Of a stretch of DNA of 64,000 bases, positions 33,286-43,379 are shown in pieces; within the stretch, counting starts at the first letter, position 1, and every line of letters starts with the position of its first letter. This DNA is from Diploptera punctata (taxonomy: Eukaryota; Arthropoda; Insecta; Blattodea; Blaberidae). The notes under the pieces were generated by a model. The model was not told where the DNA came from. It saw only the letters and a program-made list of their open reading frames with translations, and did no database searches. A program made the translations under genes and the position numbers. The stretch covers positions 1,178,001-1,242,000 of the forward strand of contig JASPKZ010007286.1 of NCBI GenBank assembly GCA_030220185.1, read 5' to 3'.

Positions 33286-34790
33286 TCTTGAGGGATTTTT
33301 CAGATTCCTCTATTTTTGTACCATTGAGCTGCAATCACATTTCAATTACATTATTTAGTCTTATTATTTTGGTTTTTTGTATATTCAGGCACATCCAGCT
33401 GTGGTTGCTGCCTTCTCCAGATATCTCAATTTTCTTTCGTCGTCAGAGAATCTGGATGCCAATAAATAAAGATCGGCATATTCTAAATCTTCCAAGTCTA
33501 TCTTCAGATCCCACTGAATCTCTCTACACCTTCAATTAAATTCATTTGACATTGTCATCTGAGACCAATATAAATAACAATGACGATAGCAAAAACCTTG
33601 TCTTACTCCACTCCGACAGGAAAAAGATTGAGATTGTGTGATGAAAAACATACACAGATTTCATACACATTGTAAAATGCAGCCTTTCATGACAAATATT
33701 CATGACATTAGAAGATTCCAGGCTATAAAACCATAGTCCATAATTGGTGTTTCACCTTCGATACCGAGGGCATCTTCAGTGGAGAGTTCTTCTAAATAGT
33801 GTTTCCTGGTAGGAAGTTCAGCCATGTATGAGTGGCATACTATTGGATAAATCATATTTAAAGAGAAAAATTATACGCTCAGACCGGGACTTGAACCCGG
33901 GACCCTTGGTTTTCTAGTCCAAGTGCTCTACCATTTGAGCTACCTGAGCAAGTACCGATCTAAACGGAAATCTTTCTCTATATACGTTGTAATGAACCTG
34001 GTATTTACACTTCTACTGGTTCGTGAATGGCTGAACAAAGTCAAAGCTGACTGGATGGCCATCTGATTGGTTTGTGTCTATCCTTCATTATTAAGTCGGC
34101 TTATATGCCTGTTATTTAATTCATGATATCAGGCTTTAGCCAGTTTTATAACTTCATCTTTTCTATTGAAATTGTCCTTGTGTTATGAATTTCTATTACC
34201 TCTCTGTATAGTCTATGGAAATAACATGTTGTGGCTATAACCTGAGTATCCTCATATGGAATTTGATGTCCATTTTTCATAAAATTATGATTTCTGTTTC
34301 TCCTAGTCTGCAGTTTCTTCTATGTTCTGATAAATATATAGCTATGCTCATTTTCATAGTTCCTATATATATTTTTTTCACATGAACATGGAAGCAGATA
34401 TACGCCGCAAGTGGAGATACGTACTTTTAATAAGAGTAATAATCTTTTCTGACATTCCACTTTGTGTCAGATTTCTCCATATTTCTCGTCTTTTCAAAGA
34501 CAAAAGCTTCGGCAAAGTCCACAAAAGCTAAACATAAGAGACTTCTCCATTCTAAAGACTGTTCAATGATGATTCTGATTATATTTATAAAGTCAGTACA
34601 TGATCTCTGAAGTCTAAAGGTGGATTGTTTTCCACTTAGTAACTTTTCAGTTGCCCCTTGTAAATGATTTAAGATTATTCTAGAAACAATTTTGCTTATA
34701 GTACTGATAGCAGTACAATGCCTCCCCAGTTATCATATATAGATACATCTCCTTTTTGAGGATTTAACTATTATCCCTTACAATGCTTTT
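33286..34790 (-). pseudogene. Array unit 5, with SINE insertion; array edge
   Basis: RT second half ~33665-33300, Penelope piece ~34425-33670 interrupted by SINE S3 (33848-33992), hammerhead-type core 33749-33779, RT first half ~34790-34426. Similarity stops near 34790, the upstream edge of the array. Confidence 0.8.
33848..33992 (-). mobile_element. SINE S3, ends defined by empty site
   Basis: Other units read CATACTATTGGAACCTGG at this place; here ~143 bp separates ATTGGA from ACCTGG. On the minus strand: leader AGAGAAAGATTTCCG, tRNA-like body GCTCAGGTAGCTCAAATGG...GGGTTCAAGTCCCGGTC, end TTTTTCTCTTTAAATATGA. The full 73-nt cloverleaf can be drawn, but the SINE context argues against a functional tRNA gene. 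Confidence 0.87.
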
Positions 34791-34802
34791 GATTATTCAT
34801 TT

Positions 34803-34963
34803 CATACATATAAATGATGGATAAATTATATTTGAAGAGAAAAATATACACTCACACTGGGATTTGAACCCAGGACCTTCCACTTTCTATGCAAATGCTC
34901 TACCAATTGAGCTATCTGAGAAACTCCAATCTAAATGCAAATTTGCGGCCTTCATGTCTATAA
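34803..34963 (-). mobile_element. SINE S3
   Basis: Minus-strand tRNA-like body CTCAGATAGCTCAATTGG ... GGGTTCAAATCCCAGTG, flanked by the AGAGAAAAATATA and AATTTGCATTTAGATTGG arms typical of S3. Confidence 0.82.
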
Positions 34964-35945
34964 TAAACTGTTTTGATAAACAATTATTTGGCTTTCTTTG
35001 TACATGTTCAAACCATTTATATTTATTTCTGTATATTCTCTCATTTATATTATATTCTTGTAATTCATCTGATATCTTGACTTCTTTTTTGGTTTCTTAA
35101 AGATGCACCTGCAACAGATCTCAGAAATCTCATTTTTATTGTCTCAATTTTATGTTTATCAGAGATCGTTATAGGCCAAGTCTTAGAACAGTATGTTAAC
35201 ATTGGAACGGCTACTGTTTTGTAAAATTTCAATCGAGTTTCTCTTGTGGTTTTATTGCTCAAACATCTTCTCATTTTATCTTTTCTAATATTACATTTTA
35301 CTCTTTGTTTTGGAATTATATTCCTTGTTAAAAATCTATTTTTTTTTGTTCCAGGTTTGAGAGAATTTAATTTATTCTTCATTTTTTTTCCATTTCTCAA
35401 TTAAATTCTATGATTTTTTGGAGATACAGGGTTTTCTGTTTCTCTATAATGTGGAATGTCTTCCCTAACTTCAACATACATGGGATTTCCCAGATTTTTT
35501 CAATGGCTTTTCTTGTGATAATGTGATTTACATATTTTGCAGTTCAAGAGAAAATTTTGTGTTAATCTTCCTGTCTTTCAATTTGTTTGTATTGAATTTT
35601 CCATTTTTTTACTTGGGTGCTATTTTTGTCATAATTTTCAACCTCAATTTTGCTACCAGAAGATGGTAGTCACTTCCAAAAACAGCACCTCCCTTATTTC
35701 GCACATCCATCAGCGAGAATCCAAACTTTTAACTAATGCAAAATTATTAATTATATTGTGTCTTGATCTCGGGAGACACCTATGATTTTTCTGACATCTT
35801 TTTGCATTTCAGATAATTACAATTTCAACATAGATCCACAAATCTTTATCCATTGCTAATATTTTTTCCTATTCAGTGTTTACCCATTATTGACTCTGTT
35901 TTCATTACAGTCATCTAAATGGACTTTCATGTCCCCCATCACTCC
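34964..35945 (-). pseudogene. LINE group B, endonuclease end joined to RT C-terminus
   Basis: 35720-35640 encodes SLMDVRNKGGAVFGSDYHLL, the C-terminal GSDHxL motif of the AP-type endonuclease. 35400-35065 encodes LKFYKTVAVPMLTYCSKTW, IKMRFLRSVAGASLRNQK, and the tail continues to ~34964 (KWFEHV). The RT catalytic core between them is missing, so this is an internally deleted copy and the only endonuclease remnant I found. Confidence 0.8.
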
Positions 35946-36004
35946 TATAAAAAAGGTTTTAAATTACAGGTAACATCAGATTTGAAGACAAGAAAACAAC
36001 ACAA

Positions 36005-36610
36005 ATGAAAAGGCCATACACCAAGAGAAAGACAGAAAATGAAGAGGCCACAAATGAGGAGGCTGAAAGGAATACACCAGGAGGAAGACATAGAAAATGA
36101 AGGGCCTCGAATGAAGAGGCTGAAAGGAATACACCAGGAGGAAGACATAGAAAATGAAGTGGCCGTGAATGAAGAGGCTGGAAGGAATACACCAGAGGAA
36201 GACACAGATAATGAAGAGGCTGGAAGGAATACACTAGGAGGAAGACACAGAACATGAAGAGGCTATGAATGAAGAGGCTGGAAGGAATTCATCAGGAGGA
36301 AGACATAGAACATGAGGTGCCCATGAATGAAGAGACTGGAATGAATACACCAGAGGAAGACACAGATAATGAAGTGGCCATGAATGAAGAGGCTGGAAGG
36401 AATACACCAGGAGGAAGGCACAGAAAATTGAAGTGGCCATGAATGAAGAGAAGAGGCTGGAAGGGAATACATCAGTTGGAAGACACAGAACATGAAGTGG
36501 CCATGAATGAAGAGGCTAGAGGGAATACACTGAGAGGAAGACAGAGGTAATGAAGTGGCCATGAATGAAGAGGCTGGAAGGAATATAATAAGAGGAAGAC
36601 ACGAGGAAAT
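36005..36610. repeat. ~57-bp minisatellite, about 10 units
   Basis: Units of 42-66 bp share GAAGAGGCTGGAAGGAATAC, ACCAGGAGGAAGACA and GAAGTGGCCATGAATGAAG. Several frames remain open over part of it (82-160 codons) only because the unit length is often a multiple of three. The units vary in length and contain stops in each frame, so I do not call a protein. Confidence 0.9.
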
Positions 36611-37150
36611 AAAGAAGATTTGAAGGTAGATAAAATAAGTGTCAGGAACTATGAATTGAAGTGGATAAATGCCTGGACCCATGATTCTAGTCAAAAGTAT
36701 GCCTGAGGAAAGACATGAGGTCCCAGGAAAGACACTGGTATCCATGATGCCGAAGAAAGATGCCCGGAGGGAGACCCATAACCCATGATACCAAGAAGAA
36801 TAAATTTAAAAAATGCTGAATTGTTATATGGAAGGGTGTTTCCTATTCATTATTGAGTGTTTTCTAATATCTTGTTTCAGATCTGTTCACAATTTTATGA
36901 CTTATTGTTTCTCTAAAGAACACGAAGGCACCAGGTCCCATGAAGCCAGGAATTAAGTCGCCAAGATGCACGAGAGCTTAAAGCATGATGTTACGAGAGA
37001 AGATGGCTAGTGAATTACAGAAGGAATGAATTCATGATGCTATTGTTAATAGCTAATTTTGAAAAAAATTACTCAAGATAATATTTGGACCAATAGATAT
37101 TAACGGTCATTGAAGAATACGATGAAACAAAGAATTATTCGACAAATACA
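36611..37150. other. No recognised feature
   Basis: Acceptor-like TTGTTTCAG occurs near 36876, but no coding exon with a recognisable domain follows. Confidence 0.35.
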
Positions 37151-37154
37151 ATGA

Positions 37155-37450
37155 ACTTGACTTTGTAACTTTTATTAAATTAAAGAAATTGGAATGGACT
37201 GACCCTGTACAAAGGCTCTCAACAGACTGAGCACCAAAAAAGGTACTTACAGCAAGTTTTATGGGGAATAGACAATTTTGAAGACCGAAAAAAAACAATG
37301 GGAGGATGGTATTAATGAAGATGCTGCAAACCTACTTAAAGTGTTGCTATTGGAGGCTTGCTGCGCAAAATAGAAATGATTGGAGGCGGAATTTAAGGGA
37401 GGCCAAAGCTCAAATTTGAGCCAATCAGCCATTGGATGGATGGATTGTTA
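37155..37450 (+). pseudogene. LINE C-terminal fragment
   Basis: The + strand reads KLEWTDPVQRLSTD, APKKVLTASFMGN, WEDGINEDAANLLKV, WRLAAQNRNDWRRNLREAKA across two frames. Matches the tail pattern (W.GH..RM, APKKV, RW.DGI..D...W...A.NR..WR) of another non-LTR family. Frameshifts near 37300 and 37345. Confidence 0.7.
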
Positions 37451-37593
37451 ACTGCAGAATGTTTCCTTTGGATGGAACAGAACTTTCTTCTAAGGTAAGT
37501 GTCTCAAGTCTAGAATGTGTTTAAAAATGTTGGGATTTCCAAGAGTACCTACATGCGATACAGTTTTATTGTCTTGTTTCAGATGTGTTGGTG

Positions 37594-38147
37594 TGGACTC
37601 TATCAAATTCCTCTTCTCTGCATGTACCGAAAATATGATCGAAGTCTTCAAGGTCCGACATCTTGGATAAAGCAGCAAGGTTTCAAACTAGATCGGTTAC
37701 CATCGGCTCCCATCGGGTTGCTCACAATTTGTTTCTCTGCTAAGTCACCTCGCCAGGTAGCTTAGGAATTTCAACAATTGAAGGGTCCAGGGGAAAAACG
37801 ATGAATGTCACATTAAACTCAAACTGAGATAAATGAATTTTAAGTTTTGAAACGCTATATCATTTCCCTGTACACATTATTTTCAAAGCCTTATAAAACG
37901 TAACCCATAGCTTCTTTAAACAGTTTTCGCCTTTTAAATGTTACTAGGGAACAGTACAAACACTAAGAATATGAAACCTCAGTTTTTTGTGATTTTGTGA
38001 CATTCATCGTTTTTCCCCTGGACCCTTCAATTATTATTGCATGAACAGATTTTTGAGTATGCAAAAACATATTTGGATGCAACTTTCTCAGCAGAGTACA
38101 GGCAGAGAATGACTTTTACAGGTCTAATGTGTTCATAGATTCGAGCC
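37594..38147 (+). mobile_element. Harbinger-like MITE, 5'-truncated, hosting another MITE
   Basis: Matches the 3' two-thirds of 40913-41500: TCAAATTCCTCTTCTC, GATCGAAGTCTTCAAGGTCC, GCCAGGTAGCTTAGGAATTT, CAGCAGAGTACAGGCAGA. It ends GATTCGAGCC followed by TTA. A 249-bp MITE interrupts it at 37780. Confidence 0.8.
37780..38028. mobile_element. 249-bp MITE with 32-bp perfect TIRs and AATT TSD
   Basis: Terminal inverted repeats of 32 bp (GAAGGGTCCAGGGGAAAAAC...) begin at 37780 and end at 38028. AATT is present on both sides (37776-37779, 38029-38032), whereas the sister Harbinger copy at 41393-41396 has a single AATT (GACAATTATTAT). The element is therefore exactly bounded. No ORF. A 4-bp AATT target does not fit mariner, hAT or PIF/Harbinger rules, so the superfamily is open. 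Confidence 0.9.
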
Positions 38148-38384
38148 TTAAGCACTTCACTCCAACGCTTTTTTTTTTGTCTTCCAACTTTCCATTTTCC
38201 TAGTCACTGCATAAGTATACTTTTTAGGTTCCGTCTCCAATTGAACCCAATTGCTAATGTTGCTCTTTTAAGATTTTCCTCTTACACATTGTTAATTCCT
38301 GAGCACCGAATGCTACAAGCCTTTGCTTGATCACACAAATGGCGGATTCTTAAATAAGACATTTATTGGGAATTTAAACACTAC

Positions 38385-38492
38385 TTTATATAGAGCTAAG
38401 ATAGCACAATGGTAGAGTATTGGTATAGAAAACCAAAGGTCCTAGGTTCAAACCCCAATCTGAGCGTATAATTTCTCTCTTCAAATATGTAA
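38385..38492 (+). mobile_element. SINE S3, + strand
   Basis: tRNA-like AGCTAAGATAGCACAATGG ... AGGTTCAAACCCCAATC, followed by GCGTATAATTTCTCTCTTCA. 5' leader lost. Confidence 0.75.
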
Positions 38493-38504
38493 AAAAAGTA
38501 AAGT

Positions 38505-38812
38505 GTTCCCACTACAGGCCTCGGGAGACCCTTGGGGTAGTAGGATGTTAAGGCTCCCACTTTTTCTAGACAATCGGCACTTCATGTCAGCCGGGTTGTC
38601 AGCCCTGCGTGACGGCCGCCTTTACCCCCGAACAAGCATCTGGTACTCATTTCAGTTAGAGGCTGAGTCGACCCCAGGGCCATGTTGCCATCAGAAGGTT
38701 TGGGTCAGTTTAAAAATCCTGACCCCACCGGGACTTGAATCCTCGACCTTCCGGTTTGTAGCGCACTGCCTGGGGCACACTGCCTTAACCACTATGCTAC
38801 GGCGTGCCCCCT
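38505..38812 (-). mobile_element. SINE S4, near full length
   Basis: Minus-strand head GCCGTAGCATAGTGGTTAAG, B box-like GATTCAAGTCCCGG, body CCTGGGGTCGACTCAGCCTC, ACCAGATGCTTGTTCGGGGG, tail GGGCCTGTAGTGGGAAC-like. A short duplicated GGCAGTG(T/C) lies in the head near 38770. Confidence 0.85.
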
Positions 38813-38816
38813 CTTC

Positions 38817-39080
38817 AAATATGAGTTTTCATTATATGCTCAGAATGGGGCTTGAACCCAGGATCTTCGGCTTTCTAGGTCAATACTCTATCGACTGAGC
38901 TACCTGAGTAAGTTCCAATCTAAATGTAAATCTTTCTCTTACATACGCTGTTAATTCCCACACACCAACTGCTAAGAAACCTTTGCTTCTATCTTGCAAA
39001 TGGTGGCTTTTTTTTTTATTAAGAAGACATTTATTTGGGAATTTTAAATTAAATTATAAAGCCGGTACGGCTTCTTTCAA
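38817..39080 (-). mobile_element. SINE S3 with extended 5' flank
   Basis: tRNA-like body at ~38836-38910 (minus: CTCAGGTAGCTCAGTCGATA, GGGTTCAAGCCCCATTC). The adjoining TTGCTTCTATCTTGCAAATG and TTAAGAAGACATTTATT also flank the S3 copies near 44100 and 55330, so they belong to the same repeat. Confidence 0.8.
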
Positions 39081-39173
39081 TGTTTTTGTTATTCATTTCA
39101 TACATCTCAATGATGAATAAATCATATGATTTACTATTCATCATTGAGATGTATGAAATGAATAATAAAAACA
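39081..39173. repeat. Near-perfect palindrome without loop
   Basis: Arms 39081-39125 and 39126-39173 mirror each other (TCATTTCATACATCTCAATG in the left arm). The sequence is the S3-flanking motif fused head to head. Confidence 0.9.
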
Positions 39174-40912
39174 TACGAGTTTTGTTTTGTTTCAGATGTG
39201 TTGACCTAACACTTGTTGCCATACTGCAGCTGCGAAGAACATGAAGATATTCTTAAAACTCACAAATCAAGTTAAGTATTATGTGGTATTTTAATTTCAC
39301 AGTAAAATGTATCATGCTCATTGATTATTTTTGTTGCAGGAGATAACAGCTCAGGCAAGAGGTACCACAATTCATAGCTGGCCATCAACAGATAAATAAA
39401 ATTTGCTCAAAGATCTGGTTTTTTAGGCTACATTGAATCTACATCATGGGACCTTGTGATGGATGCCAAACTTAAAATTTTTACAGCATAAAAAAATTCA
39501 TTGTCCAAAGCCAGGTTTGAACCCTGGTACCATAGGTGAGAATGGTAACTTCTAGTCCAGTGGGGACTGATATTTTCATATAATTTTGATTTTTTTTATT
39601 ACAGAATTTTAATACAATTTTGACAAATGTATTTTTTTACAGGATTTTAACATTTTTTGCTATCAAGCGATTACAATTTTTTTAAATGTCTAAATTATAT
39701 TATTGTTTAAAATTAATTTCAGTTATATTTTTATTGTAATATGTTATGTGTATTTTAATGTATATTTTATTAATAATTGGGTTAAATATATTGTACTGTA
39801 ATATTTTTAAAATTTTGTGGAATATTATCTTTATTTTAATATTTTGATTTAGTGTTTACATTGCTGGTACCGGTACCTTATTGTAATTTATTCTTACCTC
39901 ATTTTGTTGTAAAATGCTTGTTTCACTGTTGTATTATAATATTTACTTAAATGTCTTATTTATGTCTTTGTTTAATTCTTATTATTAAGTTCATTGTTGT
40001 TAAATTGTTATGAAATTGTACGGCACATAATCTTGTACACTGTTATTGTTTACTTTATTTTGATTAGTACAAATTACAGAAGATAACATAATCCATTTTC
40101 TCGAGTGTATTTCAGGTTTATGAATATTGTCTCATTAAAATAAAAGTAAGGAAAATCAAGATGTGGAAATGAATGAGACAGATAACTCCGACTGTTATTT
40201 AATGCTCTTTTATTCACAGGTTATAGTAATGTTGTTATTTTCAGCTTAAAATATTGTATTATTTATATTTAGGAGTGTTGGATGCCGATTTACTAGATGG
40301 GAAGATTACTTAAATCCCACTTGATGTGAAAACAGGTCAAAAGGCCTAATTTCATGAAGACATATATAAGTAATGGTAAGATATATAATTCATAAAAATG
40401 CTAATATTTATTTCCAGGGCATAACTTTTCTTACAGGATAATAATAATTTTATTTTCAGCACTAAATAATGAGTCATAAATATTGAAAGAAATGTTCAGT
40501 TTTTATAAGATATTTTATTTTCAGAGTATCTATATAGTGAATACATTGTTCAGAAATGTCTTGTTTATTAATAAAGATAGAAGAAAACAGGATAATAAAA
40601 AATATTTTATTAATGGATATTACGAAGGATAAGGATTTGATGATGAGGTTCATCTGCCAAACACCAGCCGAAGAGGATGTCCACATGTTCCAATGGAAAT
40701 TCGACAGTTGATTTTTGGCTGAGGATGAGGAGAGATCTTTGAAAGCAGACCAAGAGAGAGCGAGCTTACGAGCTTGTAAATGAGGTGAGGTGTGAATAAT
40801 TGATTCTCTTTTTCCTCTCTTAGCAAAAAAAAATAAATGAATTGACAGGTTTAGAAGGCCCTTAGCCTAACAGTTTGCTGTTGATCACGGAGGTATAACC
40901 TGTCCACTCTTA
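39174..40912. other. Long AT-rich interval; one tRNA-like remnant
   Basis: A B-box-like pair on the minus strand (GGGTTCAAACCTGG, near 39507-39520) hints at a decayed SINE. Intron-border-like TTTTGTTTCAG (39186-39196) and TTTTTGTTGCAG (39329-39340) occur, but without a coding exon I can support. 39590-40470 is extremely AT-rich. Confidence 0.4.
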
Positions 40913-41500
40913 GGGCCGCATGCAAATACATTAGTCTCTACTCAAATTACTTCCAATCACCAGTGAGCTGACTTTCCATGAGCAAGTGCAAAGATCGAAT
41001 TTGCGACCCACTAACTGGTCATGCATGAAAGCCGTCATTTTCGTAATATTGGCAAGAAATTACCCAGAATTCTCAGCGATAAAACCACTTCCGTTATTTT
41101 CGTCTGCTAGAGGAATGCATTTACGCTTGTGTCCCGCAAATAAAACCGTATACGACGACGTCTGCATCGTGCGATATTATGCTGATTTCTCCTGTTATTC
41201 CAGTTAAATTCTTTGATAGACTCTATTAAATTCCTCTTCTCCACGTAAACCGAAAACATGATCGAAGTCTTCAAGGTCCGACATCTTGGATAAAGCAGCA
41301 AGGTTTCAAAGTACATCGGTTCCTGTTAGGTTGCTCACGATTAATTTCTCTGCTAAGTCACCTTGCCAGGTAGCTTAGGAATTTCGACAATTATTATCAC
41401 AGATTTTTGAGTATGCAAAAACGTCTTTGGATGCAACTTTCTCAGCAGAGTACAGGCAGATAACGACTTTTATGGTCTAATGCATTCATAGATACGAGCC
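40913..41500 (+). mobile_element. Harbinger-like MITE, complete, TTA TSD
   Basis: Starts GGGCCGCATGCAAATACATT and ends ...AGATACGAGCC, flanked by TTA at 40910-40912 and 41501-41503. The ends are imperfect inverted repeats (GGG(C/T)CG...GCATTAG). 3-bp TWA duplications with GGG ends are the PIF/Harbinger pattern. Non-coding, 588 bp. Confidence 0.85.
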
Positions 41501-41579
41501 TTAGATTGGTTTGAAAATCCTAACTTCATCAGGTTTCATATCTTGAACCTTCTGGCTTGTAGCTATAAGTTACTCTTTT

Positions 41580-42190
41580 ACAATAAAATTCACTAATTAA
41601 TAATTTTGCAAGAAACTCCTCACTGCCATCTGTTGTGGCTCAAGAAGCATGCATTGTGACATCACATTGTTGTCACACAGAATGTCAGTAATGCAGATGA
41701 CTACACACCTGACATAAAAAAAATTCCTATAACCCGATCGTAGTGCCACCTATACTATTACTCTGTGGCATCACCTACTGGGTCCAATTGTGAATCTAAA
41801 CCATCCAGGGACCAACTCAAACACACAAAAATTTTATCAAAATCGATCCAGTCATTTAGGCACATTCTAATTTTGGATTTCAAGTAACCTCCTCTTCTAA
41901 TTGTCTAATTTTGCTCATTTTTACATAACCTACCTCGGTTTATTTTAATAGGATATACTGAGTTTCGTTGTGAAATGTCGAAAAATGAGATCGCTACAGC
42001 GATTTTTAAACATTCACTTAAGGTGAATTCTTATACGTAATGGTTTTAGAGGGACCATTGTAAATCTAAACCGTCAGAGGACCCAATCAGATGCACTCAA
42101 AAAATTAATCAAAATTGGTCCAGTCGTTCAGAAGGAGTAGAGTGACAAACAGATGTACAGAAGGATTATATCTATAAAGATATGGAACTT
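41580..42190. repeat. Pair of diverged direct repeats, family unknown
   Basis: 41760-41880 and 42045-42185 share TG(T/A)(G)AATCTAAACC(A/G)TC, (C/A)AAAAAT and ATCAAAAT(C/T)G(A/G)TCCAGTC. The second copy continues GAGTGACAAACAGATGTACAG. No ORF. Confidence 0.6.
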
Positions 42191-42444
42191 AGCCCCTTGA
42201 CTATTGAAGCTGATGTAACTAGAATTAATGACATTAAAATTGTGTTTTCAGAGTTTGGTATGATGCTGGCTGTATTCCCAGAGAAACTTGACATCATAGA
42301 GATGTTTGAAATGTCCACCATGTGATTAAATATACATATGAATGTTCCTGAGACACCAGCTTATGGATATTCCTGCAGCAGTACAACTTCTCTCATAGAA
42401 AGATGGCAAATGCAATAACCAGGTAAGTTAAAAGCAAAATGATC

Positions 42445-42665
42445 CTAGTACAGGCCTTTGAGATAATACTCATACCTCCTTAACCAGTCATTATGACATA
42501 ACGGCTGTCTTTAACACCCACAAGATATGTCTGGTACTCATTTTTGTTAGAGGCTGAGTCAATTCTGGGCCGTGGTGCCACTAAAAGGTTTAGATCAGTT
42601 TAAATCCTGACCTTCTGGCTTGTAGTATATTGCCTTAACCAACTATGCTGCAGTATGTTCCAGGG
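42445..42665 (-). mobile_element. SINE S4, diverged
   Basis: Minus strand: GCATAGTTGGTTAAGGCA, then body ATTGACTCAGCCTCTAAC, AATGAGTACCAGACAT. The head is partly deleted around the B box. Confidence 0.75.
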
Positions 42666-42696
42666 ACAGAATAAATCATCATCATAGTACATTCAC

Positions 42697-43140
42697 GAAT
42701 TTAGGCCATTTGTTGACCTGTTTCGGCCTCAAGAGAAACACCATCCAAAAGTCTTTTGAGTGGACGTCCTGCTCTTCTTCTTCCTGCAGGTTGATATCTT
42801 AACATTTGTTTGGGTATCCTGTGATCTTCCATTCGATGAACATGTTGCATCCATCTTGACTTATAATCAGAAACTTTGTTTTCTAAAGGTTCCATGTGTA
42901 ATTCTTCTAAGATGTCTTCATTTTTTTGTGTCTAGTAGTGTGTATCCTGCAGTCCTCCGAAGGTATCTCATTTCAGCAGATCTAAGTCTCTGTATATCCT
43001 TCTGTTTCAACGTCCATACTTCGCTACCATACAAAAGAGTTGGAAGAGCCAGTGTAAATATATATATTAATTGTCTAATGCCACCTGATTGTTTTTTATG
43101 ATAATTCTGGCTTTCTTCCCTGGCATTGACGGAATTGTAA
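42697..43140 (-). pseudogene. LINE group B C-terminal fragment
   Basis: 43140-42918 encodes LALPTLLYGSEVWTLKQKD, SAEMRYLRRTAGYTLLDTKK; 42895-42701 encodes SRWMQHVHRMEDHRIPKQML, GRRRAGRPLKRLLDG. One frameshift between them. Ends near a CATCATCAT-type tail (42678). Confidence 0.85.
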
Positions 43141-43360
43141 TCCATTCTTAGGTTGGGGCACCTGGAAGGTGGAGTTATGTTACCCCGATGATATGATGGG
43201 TGATAATGAAGCTCCAGGAGTGTCCTTAACCTAAACTTAACCTAAATTCATGGGCAACCACAGGAACCCTTTAAGGAAAAATTCCTATGGTTTGACCGGA
43301 ATCATACCCAGGACCTCATGAACTGTAGTAAGAAACACTGACCACGAGCCCATGAGGCTG
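43141..43360 (-). repeat. tRNA-like SINE, other family
   Basis: Minus strand: GCCTCATGGGCTCGTGGTCA near the head, B box-like GGGTATGATTCCGGTC, then CCTTAAAGGGTTCCTGTGG. It ends in GGGGCACCTGGAAGGTG-like sequence (+ strand 43146-43163), similar to the type 2 tail of S1. Confidence 0.6.
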
Positions 43361-43379
43361 TTTTGGTTAGAATATATAT

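Larger units (their letters stand above)
27600..34790 (-). repeat. Tandem array of five composite RT/Penelope units
   Basis: Five head-to-tail units on the minus strand, each reading first half of a LINE reverse transcriptase, then a ~600-bp Penelope-like 3' piece (GIY-YIG region plus hammerhead-type terminus), then second half of the same RT. Landmark GACCAATATAAATA near 27953, 29078, 30824, 32178 and 33568 gives spacings of ~1.12, 1.75 (with a later LINE insertion), 1.35 and 1.39 kb. The same internal junctions recur in each unit, so the Penelope insertion happened once and the compound was then duplicated. Confidence 0.85.

Noticed and set aside
33876..33951. Cloverleaf-capable sequence as a real tRNA gene
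   Set aside because: It has SINE S3 arms on both sides, an empty site in sister units proves retroposition, and related copies with varying anticodon loops recur across the window.
36263..36745. 160-codon minus-strand ORF with repeated PSSLFIHGH-like units
   Set aside because: A by-product of the 57-bp minisatellite. Other frames on both strands are also open, and unit lengths vary.
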